Part shown: positions 17,632-28,700 of the stretch, one piece after another
Layout of the letters: the number at the start of each line of letters is the position of its first letter
How positions within the stretch are numbered: position 1 is the first letter of the stretch
Origin: Flavobacterium poyangense
GTDB taxonomy: Bacteria > Bacteroidota > Bacteroidia > Flavobacteriales > Flavobacteriaceae
Assembly (NCBI RefSeq): GCF_011751075.1
Contig: NZ_JAALLN010000008.1
Location: 1-64,000, forward strand
DNA: 64,000 nucleotides
Direction of reading: 5' to 3'
Translations under genes and position numbers: made by a program
Notes under the pieces: model-generated
Told to the model about the DNA's origin: nothing
The model's database searches: none
The model's input: the letters and a program-made list of their open reading frames with translations, nothing else

Positions 17632-17967
17632 TTAATAATTTACTTTCTTTCCATTTTTATTTAACATATTTACAGCAAATCTCCATGATGGTTTTTTGTC
17701 TGATTCATAAGAAATATAAGCGGCAGATACAGCTATTTTAGCAATGTCTTTCATTACTTTTTTATGTTCTCCATTGTTTCTGAACTCTAACATGTGTTCA
17801 TGATCTCTCCATAATGTCATCGTATACGCGACTCTAAACAACTTCAGACTTCTATATTTCAAACATTTAGCTTCTTTCATTTGCTTTTTTAATCTGTACT
17901 CTACACCAAACAATGACATGGATGTCAATAGGGACTTGGTTCTTATTTTTGTTACTGATACTATCAT
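17632..17967 (-). CDS. Small dimeric alpha/beta-barrel-like protein (111 aa)
   Basis: The central stretch MTLWRDHEHMLEFRNNGEHK, with an aromatic strand before it and SYES after it, resembles the antibiotic-biosynthesis-monooxygenase/DUF3291-like ferredoxin-fold proteins, in which a strand ending in W is followed by a helix and then G-H. Such proteins act as small monooxygenases, isomerases or cyclase helpers. No catalytic residue can be assigned here. It sits between the final PKS gene and the Rieske-P450, with 24- to 29-base gaps, so a tailoring role is likely but unproven. ATG 17967 is used; a later Met at residue 17 is also possible. Confidence 0.6.
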   Translation of the reverse strand: MIVSVTKIRTKSLLTSMSLFGVEYRLKKQMKEAKCLKYRSLKLFRVAYTMTLWRDHEHMLEFRNNGEHKKVMKDIAKIAVSAAYISYESDKKPSWRFAVNMLNKNGKKVNY

Positions 17968-17996
17968 TGTGATGAATGATTTTTTATGTTATTTGA

Positions 17997-20900
17997 TTAA
18001 GATACTTGTTCGTTTTCTTCTTTATAAAATGTTATTTCTTTAGCCCACTTAGAACAATGTGGTTCTCTTATTATAGAAAAATGATCTCCTTCTACGTCAA
18101 TTACTTCCACATGTTCAAAATATTGGCTCCAACCCAAATCATAGAATTCATTTGTAATGACCTGGTCTTTTACTTTGGCTAGTGTAATCGGAACTTGATG
18201 CTGAATGTCCATTTCGTAACTACAACTCATAGAAACATAAAAAACGTCCCATAGTTTGTCGAACATTATTTGATTCACAATCACGCCGTTGGTCGTAATA
18301 AAATCGTACAACAATTCCTTTCTATCTGGGACTTTTCCTTGTAGAATGTTGTATACTTCTCTTTTTATAACTTCTATTTCTACAGTATCAAATATTTCAG
18401 GGAATAAATTAAGGAACAAAACCGTTTTGTCCATTTCGTCGCTGGACAGTGTATTAGGAAAGCAGTCTAACATAAATATTTGTTTGACTTCTATACTTAC
18501 GGCCTGTAATTGTTTTACCATTTCGTAACTCAGTAGTCCCCCAAAACTATGAGTGACAAGATATACCTCTGAATGGGGCTGAGCTATTCTGATAATCTCA
18601 GCCACATTATGAGAAGCCATTTTTTCTATACTATCCAGTGGTTTCTTATCATCGAAAATACCTTGCATTGTGATCCCGTAGCAATTTCCATATTTAGAGA
18701 ACTGCTCTGCCAATTCATAATATCCATGCGCAATGCCCGGAACACCCGGTATGATAAAAATACTTGGCTTTTCGGGTACTATCTTATTGAACTGAATCAA
18801 ATAGGGAGATCCGTCTATTGTACTCTGCAATTGTTTACTATCTAACTGACTTAAGCTATACTCGTTACTTTTTGCATCAGAAAAAGAGCTTTTACTGTTA
18901 GATTCCTTTTCTAAAATTACATCGTTAACCTCCTCATGTTTACTAAGAACTTCTGAATTATACTCTTCTAACAAATGTTCCCCTAAACTCTCTATAGTCG
19001 TGTAATTATAGAATACAGATGGCAATAATGAAATTTCATAATAGGCATTCAGCTCCGCATTCAATTCTGTTAGTAAAATTGAATCTACTCCATATGCTGT
19101 TAAGTCTTTGTTTCGCTCTATTTTATCTTTATCCAGCTTTAACAAGTCCGCAATCAACAGCTGCAACTTATCTAACAGTATTTCTCTGCTATCACTTTTA
19201 ATTTGCTCTCCTGAATGCTCAACCATTTTCTTTTCGGCAAATTGCTTCGAAAGGACAGTGTTGATTTTTTGAGAATCGCCATAAGTTACTAATACGTTTT
19301 GCGAATCTGCAGCTAAAATTGTTTCCAATAACTCTAATCCTACTTCTGTTGGCATTGGTTTCATTCCCCACTGCGTGTCCAGATATGTTATTTGCTCCTT
19401 CTGCAATCTCATACCGCCTTCTTCCCAAAATCCCCATCCAATACTATAGGTATTACCTTGTCTGTTTCCGAGTAGTCGTTCTTCTTCTCTATACAGAGCA
19501 TAATTGTTAAGATAGGCATTGGCAGCCGCATAATCTGATTGCCCTATATTACCCAATTCACTAACAATAGAAGAAAACAACATCATAAAGTCTAAAGGTT
19601 CCTTTTTAGTTACCTCATCCAAATATTTTAATCCTTCTATTTTTGGAGCGAAAACACTTTTTACCTCTTCTGCTGTTTTGACCTGAATTAAACTGTCTCT
19701 TGTAATTCCTGCTGCGTGTATAATTCCGCTTATGGTACCATATTTAGCTTTAATTTTAGCAATCGCATTTTGCACTTTTTGCTTACTTGCCAAATCGCAA
19801 ATCATGTATGCTGCATTGGATAAATTCTCTACAAAACTTTCCTGACTTTTATTTAATTTTTTGCGTCCTAAAAGAATGACTTTAGCATTTTTGTGACTTG
19901 TTATATGTTTGGCCAGAATACGTCCTAAGCTTCCCATTCCTCCGGAAATTACATAAACGCCATTCTTTTTAATAGTTGTTTTTTGTTTAGAAACCGGAAG
20001 GCTTACTAAGTCAAGCTGCTTCGCTTTTCTGATTCCTTTGCTGTATTTAATTTCCTGATCTGTTGTTCCTAATTCATTTTCGATTATTGTATAAATCTCA
20101 GCAGTATTCGATTTTGTAAACTCTACATCAACTCCTATCGTTTTGGTCAGGATTTTTGAGTTCTCAAGAGATGTAGTTTTTAATAAAGCACTTAGAAACT
20201 CAATATCTAACTGCTTACTTGTCGGATATACAAGAAGTATTTCAACATTGTCTTTACTAACAATCAATTGCTTGATTATCGTTAGTATCTTTTCAAAATA
20301 AGCTTCGGCAGTAGTTGGTTCAATCAGTTCTACATCAGTATTTACCGATTCAATAAAATAATCCGACATCTCCGGCACTGCTTCGCATACTATTATTTTG
20401 CGTTTTATATCGGTATTTCTCTCAGAGCTTGCAGGAATTTCTTTCCAGACCGATTTATAAAATTGCGTTTCGGCTGCTGTTATTGTTTGAGCCGATGTCT
20501 TTCGTTCCGGCAGAAACAATACATTTTGAAATGCAATTAATACTTCTCCGCCCTCATTGCAAATATCTACGTCATAATTAATGACTTCGGCTGAGTTGTT
20601 GTTTTTGCTTTTTCGTACATAAGACCATATATTTTCTTCTAATGGCTGATATATGTTGATTTGTTCAACGCTAAAAGGAAATAATAAACCGGTTATCTCT
20701 TTTTCTAAATTGATTCCTATGCAGGTTTGCAAAGCGCTATCCATAATTCCCGGAGTCAGGGTATAGCCTTCTCCTTTTGGCAATTCAATCTTAGAAAGTG
20801 CTTCAGATGAATTGTACCATAGCTGTTGTACACCTCTAAAAGATGCTCCTAATTCCAGTCCTATTGCTTCATATGTCTTATAGAAATCAACCCTTGACAT

Positions 20901-23900
20901 ACTTTTACTGAGCGATTTTTTTATATGTTCTACATCATGTTTTACTGGTCTTGCGGTTTCAATTGTACTTAACTCTCCCTGGCTATGTATTTGTTTTTCT
21001 ATAGCTGAAGTTGCTGTACTCTTTACATCACTATAGATAACATACTGAAGGCCTTGCTCTTGTTTACTAATTTCTGTTTCAATTTTTACAGCCTCATCCA
21101 CATGCCACATAGGTTGAAGCCATAGTACATTCTTAAACTGCGTAATGCTTTTGCCTATGCTCTTTTCTCCGGCAGTCTTGCCCAACTCCAGATAAGCTAC
21201 ACCCGGCAATATCTTTTTATCCCTAAAAATATGATCTCTAAAAAAGTGTTCTTTTCCTGAAAAAGTACTGCCAAATTTTAAATTTTCCTCGCCAATTTCT
21301 GCTCTTTGATGAAGCAAAGGATGTAGTTTTCCGGCTTCCTGATTGGATTCGGTTATGAAATTAGATTTTAACCAATAGCTCTCTTTTTCAAAAGCATATG
21401 CCGGTAAACTAATTCGTTGTGGCCTCTTTTGATTAGTACTATATAATTTATTCCAATCGACCTCTACACCCATAGTCCAAAGATTTGCCAGAGACTGAAG
21501 TTCATTATGTTCTGTCGCATATTTGATATAAGCTTCTCCGGCACCGTTTGATAAAAAAGTCCTGATTTGATCTTTTTCTTTTGTTGCAATTGCTGTTGAG
21601 CTTACGAAGCTCTTATCCTCTTTTAACTTCATTAAAAAATCTGACACAGAATCTGCTAGAAATACGCTGCGGACTTCCATCGATTGACGTCCTACCTGCA
21701 ATGTATAGGCTACATCGGCAATAGAAATTTCATTTTTTTCTTCCAGATATTCAATTAGCTGTTTTATTTTACGTGCTAGCGCCTTCTCATTTTTTGCAGA
21801 TATTGGTATAACAAATTCTTTATCAAAACTATTCTTGCGAGAAGCATTTTCATATTCTTCTATCACCAGATGCCCATTTGTTCCGCTAAATCCGAAACTG
21901 CTTACGGCTGCTCTTCTTGGTGTCAAATCGCTATTAGCCCAATCTTGCAAGGCCTCTGTTATATAAAAAGGACTGTTTTCTAAGTTGATAAAGCTGTTTT
22001 TCTTTTCGTAGTTTAAAGTTGGAGGTATTTTTTTGTTTTGAAGTGCCAATACTACTTTTTGTACCCCTGCTACTCCCGCCGCATAAACAGTGTGACCAAT
22101 ATTTGTTTTTACACTCCCTAAGCCACAAAAATTAGTCTTATTGGTTTGCTTTCTGAAAGCACGTGATAATCCTTCAAACTCTATCGGGTCTCCAAGACTC
22201 GTTCCGGTACCATGGGCTTCTACATAACTGATACTATCCGGATGGATATCGTACTTTTGATATACTTCGGTTTCCAGCTCTTCCTGAGATTTCATACTTG
22301 GCGCCAGAATACCATTGGTGGTTCCATCTTGATTGGTTTCTACTCCTTTGATAATACCATATATAAAATCCCCGTCTTTCTTTGCGTCTTCTAATCGTTT
22401 AAGGACTAAAACACCTACTCCCTCTCCCGGCACAAAACCATTGGCACGGTGATCAAAAGCATAACATTGACCATCTTTGCTGAGCATTCCTGCCTTGCTG
22501 GATAATTTGTAAAATCTTGGTGTTGTATTAATAAATATCCCACCACTGAGTGCTATATCAATTTCTTTATGGTATAAACTTTTACAGGCCATATCGATTG
22601 CCACCAAAGAAGAAGAACATGCGGTATCTACAGCTAAAGCCGGTCCTTTTAAGTTGAGAAAATAGGATATTCTTGAAGCTAAAATCGCGCTGCTGTTTCC
22701 CCAAAAAACGGCAGCATTATCCAGATTATTGGTCTGTACATAATCTCCTTGTCCTGCGCCAACATATACGCCGCATTTTGCTCCATTTAACTGATCAGTT
22801 ACAATCGCAGCATCTTCAAAAGCTTTCCAGCAATGTTCTAAAAAGATACGCTGTTGCGGATCCATACCCTCTGCTTCTTTACCTGAGATTCTAAAGAACA
22901 GGGGATCAAACTTATCTATATCTCTTAAAAAACTGCCCCATTTACTATAAGTTTTATTGGCTATGTCCTGATCTGCTGCAAAGTGTTCTTCAACATTCCA
23001 TCTGTCTGTCGGTACTTCTTCTATGAGGCTTTCTCCTTCTTTTATTTTTTTCCAAAAATCATTTAAATCCTTTGTATCACCATATTGTCCGCTCATTCCA
23101 ACAATAGCGATATCTAATGCTTTTGAACTTTGAGTGAATGATGTGCCTTCCTCAAAACTTCTTGATGGAACTTCTACCTGTAGCGTTCGTGCCGACTTAG
23201 CTTTGACAATTACTTTTCCTATATTGTTTCTGTCTTCAAGCGTTTTATAAGCTTTTTTATACTCTTCAAAAGCAACTTCAGTACTAATCACTGATTTTAA
23301 AATTCCTTTTTCTATGTATTGTTTGCATTCTGCCCATAGGCCTTCAATGTACTCCCGGTCTTCGTCTATCAATTTTCGAAGATCAACTGCTATAAAAGTC
23401 TGGTTGTTTGAAAGCTTACTCAAATCAATTTTATTGGCAGATTTCAAAGCGGTCATCGATAACTCAATATATTGACCTCTTTTTCCCAAACAATTTATTC
23501 CTTTCTGAATATTGTCGCCCGAAAGTGTATTCACCACAACCATAACGCCCTGACCATTTGTGATTCGGCTTACTTCCTTCTCAAAATCTTGTTCATTATA
23601 ATTAATCGTATGCTGAATTCCATTTTGGCTTAAATAATTTATTTTAGAAGCGCTTCCGGCCGTAGCGATAATATTTAATTCTAAATGTCTGGCTAATTGT
23701 ACAGCGGCATGACCAATACCTCCTGTAGCGGTCTGAACTAAAATATAATCCCCTTTTTTAACCTGTATGCGTCTAAAAGCTTCAACCATAGTCATTGCTA
23801 CTGTAGGAATTGCGCATGCTTCTTCAAAAGACTGATTTTCAGGCAGAGGTAGCAACTGGAGTTCATTAGCAACGCAATGTGTGCTATGCAATCCATAACT

Positions 23901-25724
23901 GCCATCTGTCATTACTATTACTCTGTCGCCAGTCTTAAAATGAGCCACTTTCGTTCCTGTTTCTATAATAATTCCCGAGGCTTCAAATCCCGGAGAGAAA
24001 GGGTACGGCGGCATAGTGGGATATAACCCTTTTACACAAAGCAGATCGCCAAAATTGAGTGAAAAGTGAGAAATCTCAACTACAACCTCGTCTTGTTGTA
24101 TCGCCGGTAAGTCAAAACCAACAACCTTAATATCATCGATTCCGGCAGGTTTTTCGATCCATAGCCGTTGTGCCTGACTTTTTTCTTTATTTACAAAAAA
24201 AGGAATTTCTTCTTTTTTTACGATTTCAAACTGTTGTTGTTGAGGAATTTCAGCTACTTCCTTGATTTCCTCTTTTGACACTGGAGACTCTATCGCAAAA
24301 TCTGAACTATGTTCCTCTGCCAGAAACTTAGAAAATTCTTTTATAGTAGGGTAATCAAATAATATTGTTGTTGGAATTGCATTGGTTAGTCTTTCATTAA
24401 TTTCTTTTATCAACTCCAAACCTATAATTGAATCTACTCCATAATCTGACATTGGTGTTACCTCATCAAACTCTGAGACTTCCATTTTCAATACTAAGGC
24501 TAATTTCTTTTTTATAAAATTTCCTATCTCCGCAATGTCTGCTGTTTGAGATGATGGGACAACTTTCTTAGCGGTCGTCTCACTTTTTTCAGATTTAATT
24601 TCGCTTACACTTTGCTCTGTTTTTGCATTTTCATCAGCCAGAATAATTTCCCCATCACTTTGAGCTATTATAATTTGCTGAAACAGTTCTTCATTTTCCG
24701 GATAGCTAATCGTATTCATAAAACCAGTATCGGTCAATACCCGTTGCCATCCTTCTGCAGACAAGCCCGGACTTCCTTCTAATCTCACTTCGGGGTCTTC
24801 ATACAACCACCAACCATCCAGCAGTCCGAATGTGAGGGTGGCATAGATGTCATTTTGTGCTATTTCATTTAGCACCAACACTCCGTTTGTCTTGAGTACT
24901 CCTTTAATATTTTGAAGGCTCTTTCTAATATTTTTTGTAGCATGTACTACATTTGCTCCAATGACCATATCAAAACTTCCTAAAGGGAGTTCCTGATTCA
25001 CCGGTGATTTTTCAATGTTAAAAAGTTTCGTTTCTAAATAAGGTGCAATGGTCTTAAAATTCTTTTCTGCATGAAATAAGAAACTTTTAGACAAATCGGT
25101 ATATACATAGCTTATTTTATCTTTGTAAGCACTTAATCCCTGAAACAATAAATTACTCGTTCCTCCTGTACCTGCCCCTACTTCTAAAATGGTAAATTTT
25201 TCTCCTTCTTCTAAAGTTTCTACAGTATCTGCTACAATATTTTCTACTACCTGGCATAAGGTATCATTGAAGTAATCTGCTTGTTCGTTTCCTTTATAAA
25301 CTCCGGAAACCAACTCCATACTTCCATCCGGAAACATCACATCTGTAGCACTAATTTTCCCTTGAAATATGGACTGCAGTCCTTCTAAACAGACTTCTAA
25401 TAATCTAGCATGATTTGCCATTTCCGGCATTTCTATAGTGCTTTTTTGCAATGTTCTCTGCCAATCAAAAGCGCTTAATTCGTCCTGAATTACTTTAGGA
25501 ATTGTAAGGATTCTGTTATTTTCCTGCAAATAATTACAACTTTTCAGACTACGAATACATTCTTCCAGCAAACGAGTATATTTGTCAACAATCTTTAATT
25601 CTGTTTTTAACTGCTCTATTTCATTGGTTAAGCCATTTCTAAACCCCATACTTATTAAGATATGGAGCAAAGATTTATGACATAATTTTTGCATTTCTAC
25701 AGCATTATTTTTTATAGTAGCCAT
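17997..25724 (-). CDS. Trans-AT PKS, final protein: cMT-ACP-ER, KS9-DH-KR-ACP-TE
   Basis: The 2,575-residue terminal synthase begins in mid-module. Domains: C-methyltransferase about 90-390 (SAM loop LEVGAGTGGT near 178); ACP with Ser432; a zinc-independent MDR enoylreductase about 515-842 (TATGGIGHAAV near 663); KS9 868-1290 with Cys1036, HGTGT and NIGH intact; DH about 1465-1730 (His in DHIFRDKKILP, with Gly replaced by Asp; Asp in MDSALQ); KR to about 2150 with Tyr near 2061 and the B-type Asp (ITRD); ACP with Ser2215; thioesterase about 2300-2575 with Ser2393 in THSFGG, Asp in MLDCFP and His near 2548. The TE should release the chain as acid or macrolactone. Its ATG directly follows the stop of the upstream gene (TAAATG). 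Confidence 0.96.
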   Translation of the reverse strand: MATIKNNAVEMQKLCHKSLLHILISMGFRNGLTNEIEQLKTELKIVDKYTRLLEECIRSLKSCNYLQENNRILTIPKVIQDELSAFDWQRTLQKSTIEMPEMANHARLLEVCLEGLQSIFQGKISATDVMFPDGSMELVSGVYKGNEQADYFNDTLCQVVENIVADTVETLEEGEKFTILEVGAGTGGTSNLLFQGLSAYKDKISYVYTDLSKSFLFHAEKNFKTIAPYLETKLFNIEKSPVNQELPLGSFDMVIGANVVHATKNIRKSLQNIKGVLKTNGVLVLNEIAQNDIYATLTFGLLDGWWLYEDPEVRLEGSPGLSAEGWQRVLTDTGFMNTISYPENEELFQQIIIAQSDGEIILADENAKTEQSVSEIKSEKSETTAKKVVPSSQTADIAEIGNFIKKKLALVLKMEVSEFDEVTPMSDYGVDSIIGLELIKEINERLTNAIPTTILFDYPTIKEFSKFLAEEHSSDFAIESPVSKEEIKEVAEIPQQQQFEIVKKEEIPFFVNKEKSQAQRLWIEKPAGIDDIKVVGFDLPAIQQDEVVVEISHFSLNFGDLLCVKGLYPTMPPYPFSPGFEASGIIIETGTKVAHFKTGDRVIVMTDGSYGLHSTHCVANELQLLPLPENQSFEEACAIPTVAMTMVEAFRRIQVKKGDYILVQTATGGIGHAAVQLARHLELNIIATAGSASKINYLSQNGIQHTINYNEQDFEKEVSRITNGQGVMVVVNTLSGDNIQKGINCLGKRGQYIELSMTALKSANKIDLSKLSNNQTFIAVDLRKLIDEDREYIEGLWAECKQYIEKGILKSVISTEVAFEEYKKAYKTLEDRNNIGKVIVKAKSARTLQVEVPSRSFEEGTSFTQSSKALDIAIVGMSGQYGDTKDLNDFWKKIKEGESLIEEVPTDRWNVEEHFAADQDIANKTYSKWGSFLRDIDKFDPLFFRISGKEAEGMDPQQRIFLEHCWKAFEDAAIVTDQLNGAKCGVYVGAGQGDYVQTNNLDNAAVFWGNSSAILASRISYFLNLKGPALAVDTACSSSLVAIDMACKSLYHKEIDIALSGGIFINTTPRFYKLSSKAGMLSKDGQCYAFDHRANGFVPGEGVGVLVLKRLEDAKKDGDFIYGIIKGVETNQDGTTNGILAPSMKSQEELETEVYQKYDIHPDSISYVEAHGTGTSLGDPIEFEGLSRAFRKQTNKTNFCGLGSVKTNIGHTVYAAGVAGVQKVVLALQNKKIPPTLNYEKKNSFINLENSPFYITEALQDWANSDLTPRRAAVSSFGFSGTNGHLVIEEYENASRKNSFDKEFVIPISAKNEKALARKIKQLIEYLEEKNEISIADVAYTLQVGRQSMEVRSVFLADSVSDFLMKLKEDKSFVSSTAIATKEKDQIRTFLSNGAGEAYIKYATEHNELQSLANLWTMGVEVDWNKLYSTNQKRPQRISLPAYAFEKESYWLKSNFITESNQEAGKLHPLLHQRAEIGEENLKFGSTFSGKEHFFRDHIFRDKKILPGVAYLELGKTAGEKSIGKSITQFKNVLWLQPMWHVDEAVKIETEISKQEQGLQYVIYSDVKSTATSAIEKQIHSQGELSTIETARPVKHDVEHIKKSLSKSMSRVDFYKTYEAIGLELGASFRGVQQLWYNSSEALSKIELPKGEGYTLTPGIMDSALQTCIGINLEKEITGLLFPFSVEQINIYQPLEENIWSYVRKSKNNNSAEVINYDVDICNEGGEVLIAFQNVLFLPERKTSAQTITAAETQFYKSVWKEIPASSERNTDIKRKIIVCEAVPEMSDYFIESVNTDVELIEPTTAEAYFEKILTIIKQLIVSKDNVEILLVYPTSKQLDIEFLSALLKTTSLENSKILTKTIGVDVEFTKSNTAEIYTIIENELGTTDQEIKYSKGIRKAKQLDLVSLPVSKQKTTIKKNGVYVISGGMGSLGRILAKHITSHKNAKVILLGRKKLNKSQESFVENLSNAAYMICDLASKQKVQNAIAKIKAKYGTISGIIHAAGITRDSLIQVKTAEEVKSVFAPKIEGLKYLDEVTKKEPLDFMMLFSSIVSELGNIGQSDYAAANAYLNNYALYREEERLLGNRQGNTYSIGWGFWEEGGMRLQKEQITYLDTQWGMKPMPTEVGLELLETILAADSQNVLVTYGDSQKINTVLSKQFAEKKMVEHSGEQIKSDSREILLDKLQLLIADLLKLDKDKIERNKDLTAYGVDSILLTELNAELNAYYEISLLPSVFYNYTTIESLGEHLLEEYNSEVLSKHEEVNDVILEKESNSKSSFSDAKSNEYSLSQLDSKQLQSTIDGSPYLIQFNKIVPEKPSIFIIPGVPGIAHGYYELAEQFSKYGNCYGITMQGIFDDKKPLDSIEKMASHNVAEIIRIAQPHSEVYLVTHSFGGLLSYEMVKQLQAVSIEVKQIFMLDCFPNTLSSDEMDKTVLFLNLFPEIFDTVEIEVIKREVYNILQGKVPDRKELLYDFITTNGVIVNQIMFDKLWDVFYVSMSCSYEMDIQHQVPITLAKVKDQVITNEFYDLGWSQYFEHVEVIDVEGDHFSIIREPHCSKWAKEITFYKEENEQVS

Positions 25725-28700
25725 TTAATTTAATATTTGTTTTGAAGGAGTTAATTTGATTCTTTTAAGTTCTATTGCTGCCACTTTTTGAGTTTGAACT
25801 TTTCTCTTGTTCAATTGAAAAAGATTCATTCTTTTAATAACAGCATCATTCAAAAATTTCATTACGAAAAGTTGACCGTTTTTTTGTGTGAAAACTTTTT
25901 CTAAAGCTTGCATACCTTCGGCTTCATCAATACTTCCTATACCCATCTGTTGCATGCGTTGCTCATAATCTTTGGAAGAGACAATACCGATATTCCCCCA
26001 ATAGCCCCAATGAATTACATATGTTGGAATTCCTGATTTTTGCTGAATTTGTTTTGCCAGACTGTCTTTATAGGTACATCCTGCCGAATAATTAGATTGC
26101 CCGGCTGCTCTGAAGAAACTTTGAGCTGAAGAATAAAAACAAATAAAATCTAATTCTTCCTGACTAAAAGCGTCTATCAAATATTGACTTCCTACAGATT
26201 TTGGATAGAATGATTTTGTAAAATCTTCTTCCTTCATATTCGCAATTACTTTATCATTGAGTACAATAGCGGAATGAAAGATTCCATTGATTTCTTCAGA
26301 GGTTAGTTTGATTTGGGTATAGGCGGCTTGCATACTTAATTTATTTCCGGCATCGCATTGAATATAGGTTGGAGATACCCCATATTGTGCTATTTCTTCA
26401 ATTGATGCCGTAATAGCCTCATCTTGTTCTCTTCTTCCGAGCCAATACACTTTCGCCTGATATTTTTTTACCAAATAAGCAGTGGTCACTTTTCCTAAAC
26501 CGCCAGCTCCGCCTAAAATCACATATACCCCGCCTTTTCTCAATTTTGAATAAGGTGCTCCGATCTTATTTTCTACCGGTATTAGTATATTTTGATAAAA
26601 ATCGAGATTTCTGATAGCCAAAGATTCCCCCATTTTAGAAAAAGGGGCCTGGAGTACACTCTTCATGTCATTGGGATCTGAAACATCTAGGCTTTTAATC
26701 GTCCAATTCATCTCTTCTTTTACCAGAGAGCCAACAAATCCGACAATACCGGCTCCTTTTTCTGTAACTGTATCAGAATGGGTTACCTTTTGTGTTTGTT
26801 TGGTTACAAATACGACTTCCAGCTTTTCAGCGCTTCTTTTTTGTAATGCTTTTACATTATTGAATACATTTAATTCTGTTTTTTCAATTTGCTCTGTCAG
26901 CTCTCTTTTTTCACCCGAATCCCACAACCCTTGCAGGAAATAAACAGATTTAATACCCACCGGTATTTCAGTAACATCGCTATACCAGATTACATTTCCT
27001 CCATTGGCTTTTATTTCTTTTTCTAATAGTAAGCTATATTCATTTTTAGCCCCGATAAAAGCATTGTTTTCAGCAGTAGCTAGCGTTGCTTTTTCGAATA
27101 CCGTTTTTTCCCATATCGATTCATAATAAACTCCGATCGCATTGCTGTCCTCCTTTTCCTGAACTGTTTTTGACGCTGAACGTAATTCTATAGACACAAA
27201 ATCTCTCATTTCTGCCAATACATTCCCCTCTTGATCCAATAGTTGTATTGAATACCTGTGTACTTTACTTCTTTCTTTATGTTTTTGTACATAACACCAA
27301 CAAGCTCCTGATATATCTGCAGTATAAAAATCTATTGCCTGAAGACTGTAAGGCAATTGAATGCCACCTTCTTTGTTTGTATAATCTACACCAATAGTGG
27401 CTTGTAATGCAGTATCTAAAATTCCCAGCTCTGTTATAATTCCTTCCTGTGTTGGCAAATCAATACGAACCAATGATTCCTGTTCGTTGAAATACATTTT
27501 TTTGATTCCCTGAAAACTGCCCCCATAAGCTAAACCTACAGTCTTAAAAGCTTCATAACATTCCTTACCTTCTTTTTCGCCAGACATTCGTTCTTTTAAA
27601 ACCGAAATAATATATTGAGCAGGTTGCTTTACATTTTCTCTGCCTAGTTTGACCTCTGCATGCAATACGTTTTTTCCTTCCTCAGTACTTGAAATTTGAA
27701 CTAAAATCTCATTTTTGTCTTTTGATACAACAGTGGTAATTTGTTTTACTCCATCTTCGACTTTTAACGGTTTCAACCATGTAATGTCTTTGAGTTGACA
27801 TACCTCTTGATTTGTTACTTCTTCAAGCGCTTTTCTGGCTAATTCCAGATAAGCAACTCCCGGAAACAGTTTTTCAGCATTTACTATATGATCTTTCAAA
27901 AAGGTTTCGTTTCCTAAAAAATCACTTTGAAATTTAACCCCGTCCAAATCCGAAATGTTTTTATGGAGAATAGGATGTATCTGCCCAATTCCATTAGGTT
28001 TTACTTCCATTTTATTGGCCTCATCCATTTTAGTAAACCAACAATACTTCTTTGCAAAAGGGTATGTTGGCAAGCTTATTTTTCTAGGCAACTGTTTTTT
28101 ATCATGATACAGAGACCACTCCATCTTTCTTCCGGAGCACCATAATTCTGCTATTTTTGAATCTCTATTTCCCCATAACCTCTTGATTTCTGCATCTGTT
28201 ACATCCTCCAACACCAGTGTTTCAGAATCTGTAGTTCCGCTATAATAATCTAACGAAATACCATCTAAAAAAGCGTTTAATTGTGCGATCCCTTCCTCGA
28301 TCGTTAACGCATAAAAAGCCAGTCTGTGTGACATTGCTTCTCTTCCTGCCTGAAGTGTATAAGCGACTTCTTGCGGTAAAAGTTTTTCCTGATTTTTTAT
28401 CCAATTCAACAGTTTCTCTGCATATTCCTTTAATTGTTCTTCTGATTTTGCAGATATAACCCATAGTGGTATAACTTGGTCATCGCTATAATTTTTTTCC
28501 TGACCGGTGTATTCTTCAATAATCAAATGAGCGTTACTGCCGCCGGCACCAAAACTGCTAATACCTGCTATTCTGGGTGTGCCATTAGTATCCCATAACT
28601 CTAATGTTTTCTGCACCCTAAACGGAGTATTGTTAAAATTAATGTTGGCATTTTGTTCTTCAGCATGAATAGACGGCACCAATTGTTTATGCTTCAATTG

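Noticed and set aside
18540..18560. Thr in place of Gly in the thioesterase motif (THSFGG)
   Set aside because: Ser, Asp and His are all present and the nucleophile elbow keeps the rest of the motif; treated as ordinary variation rather than inactivation.
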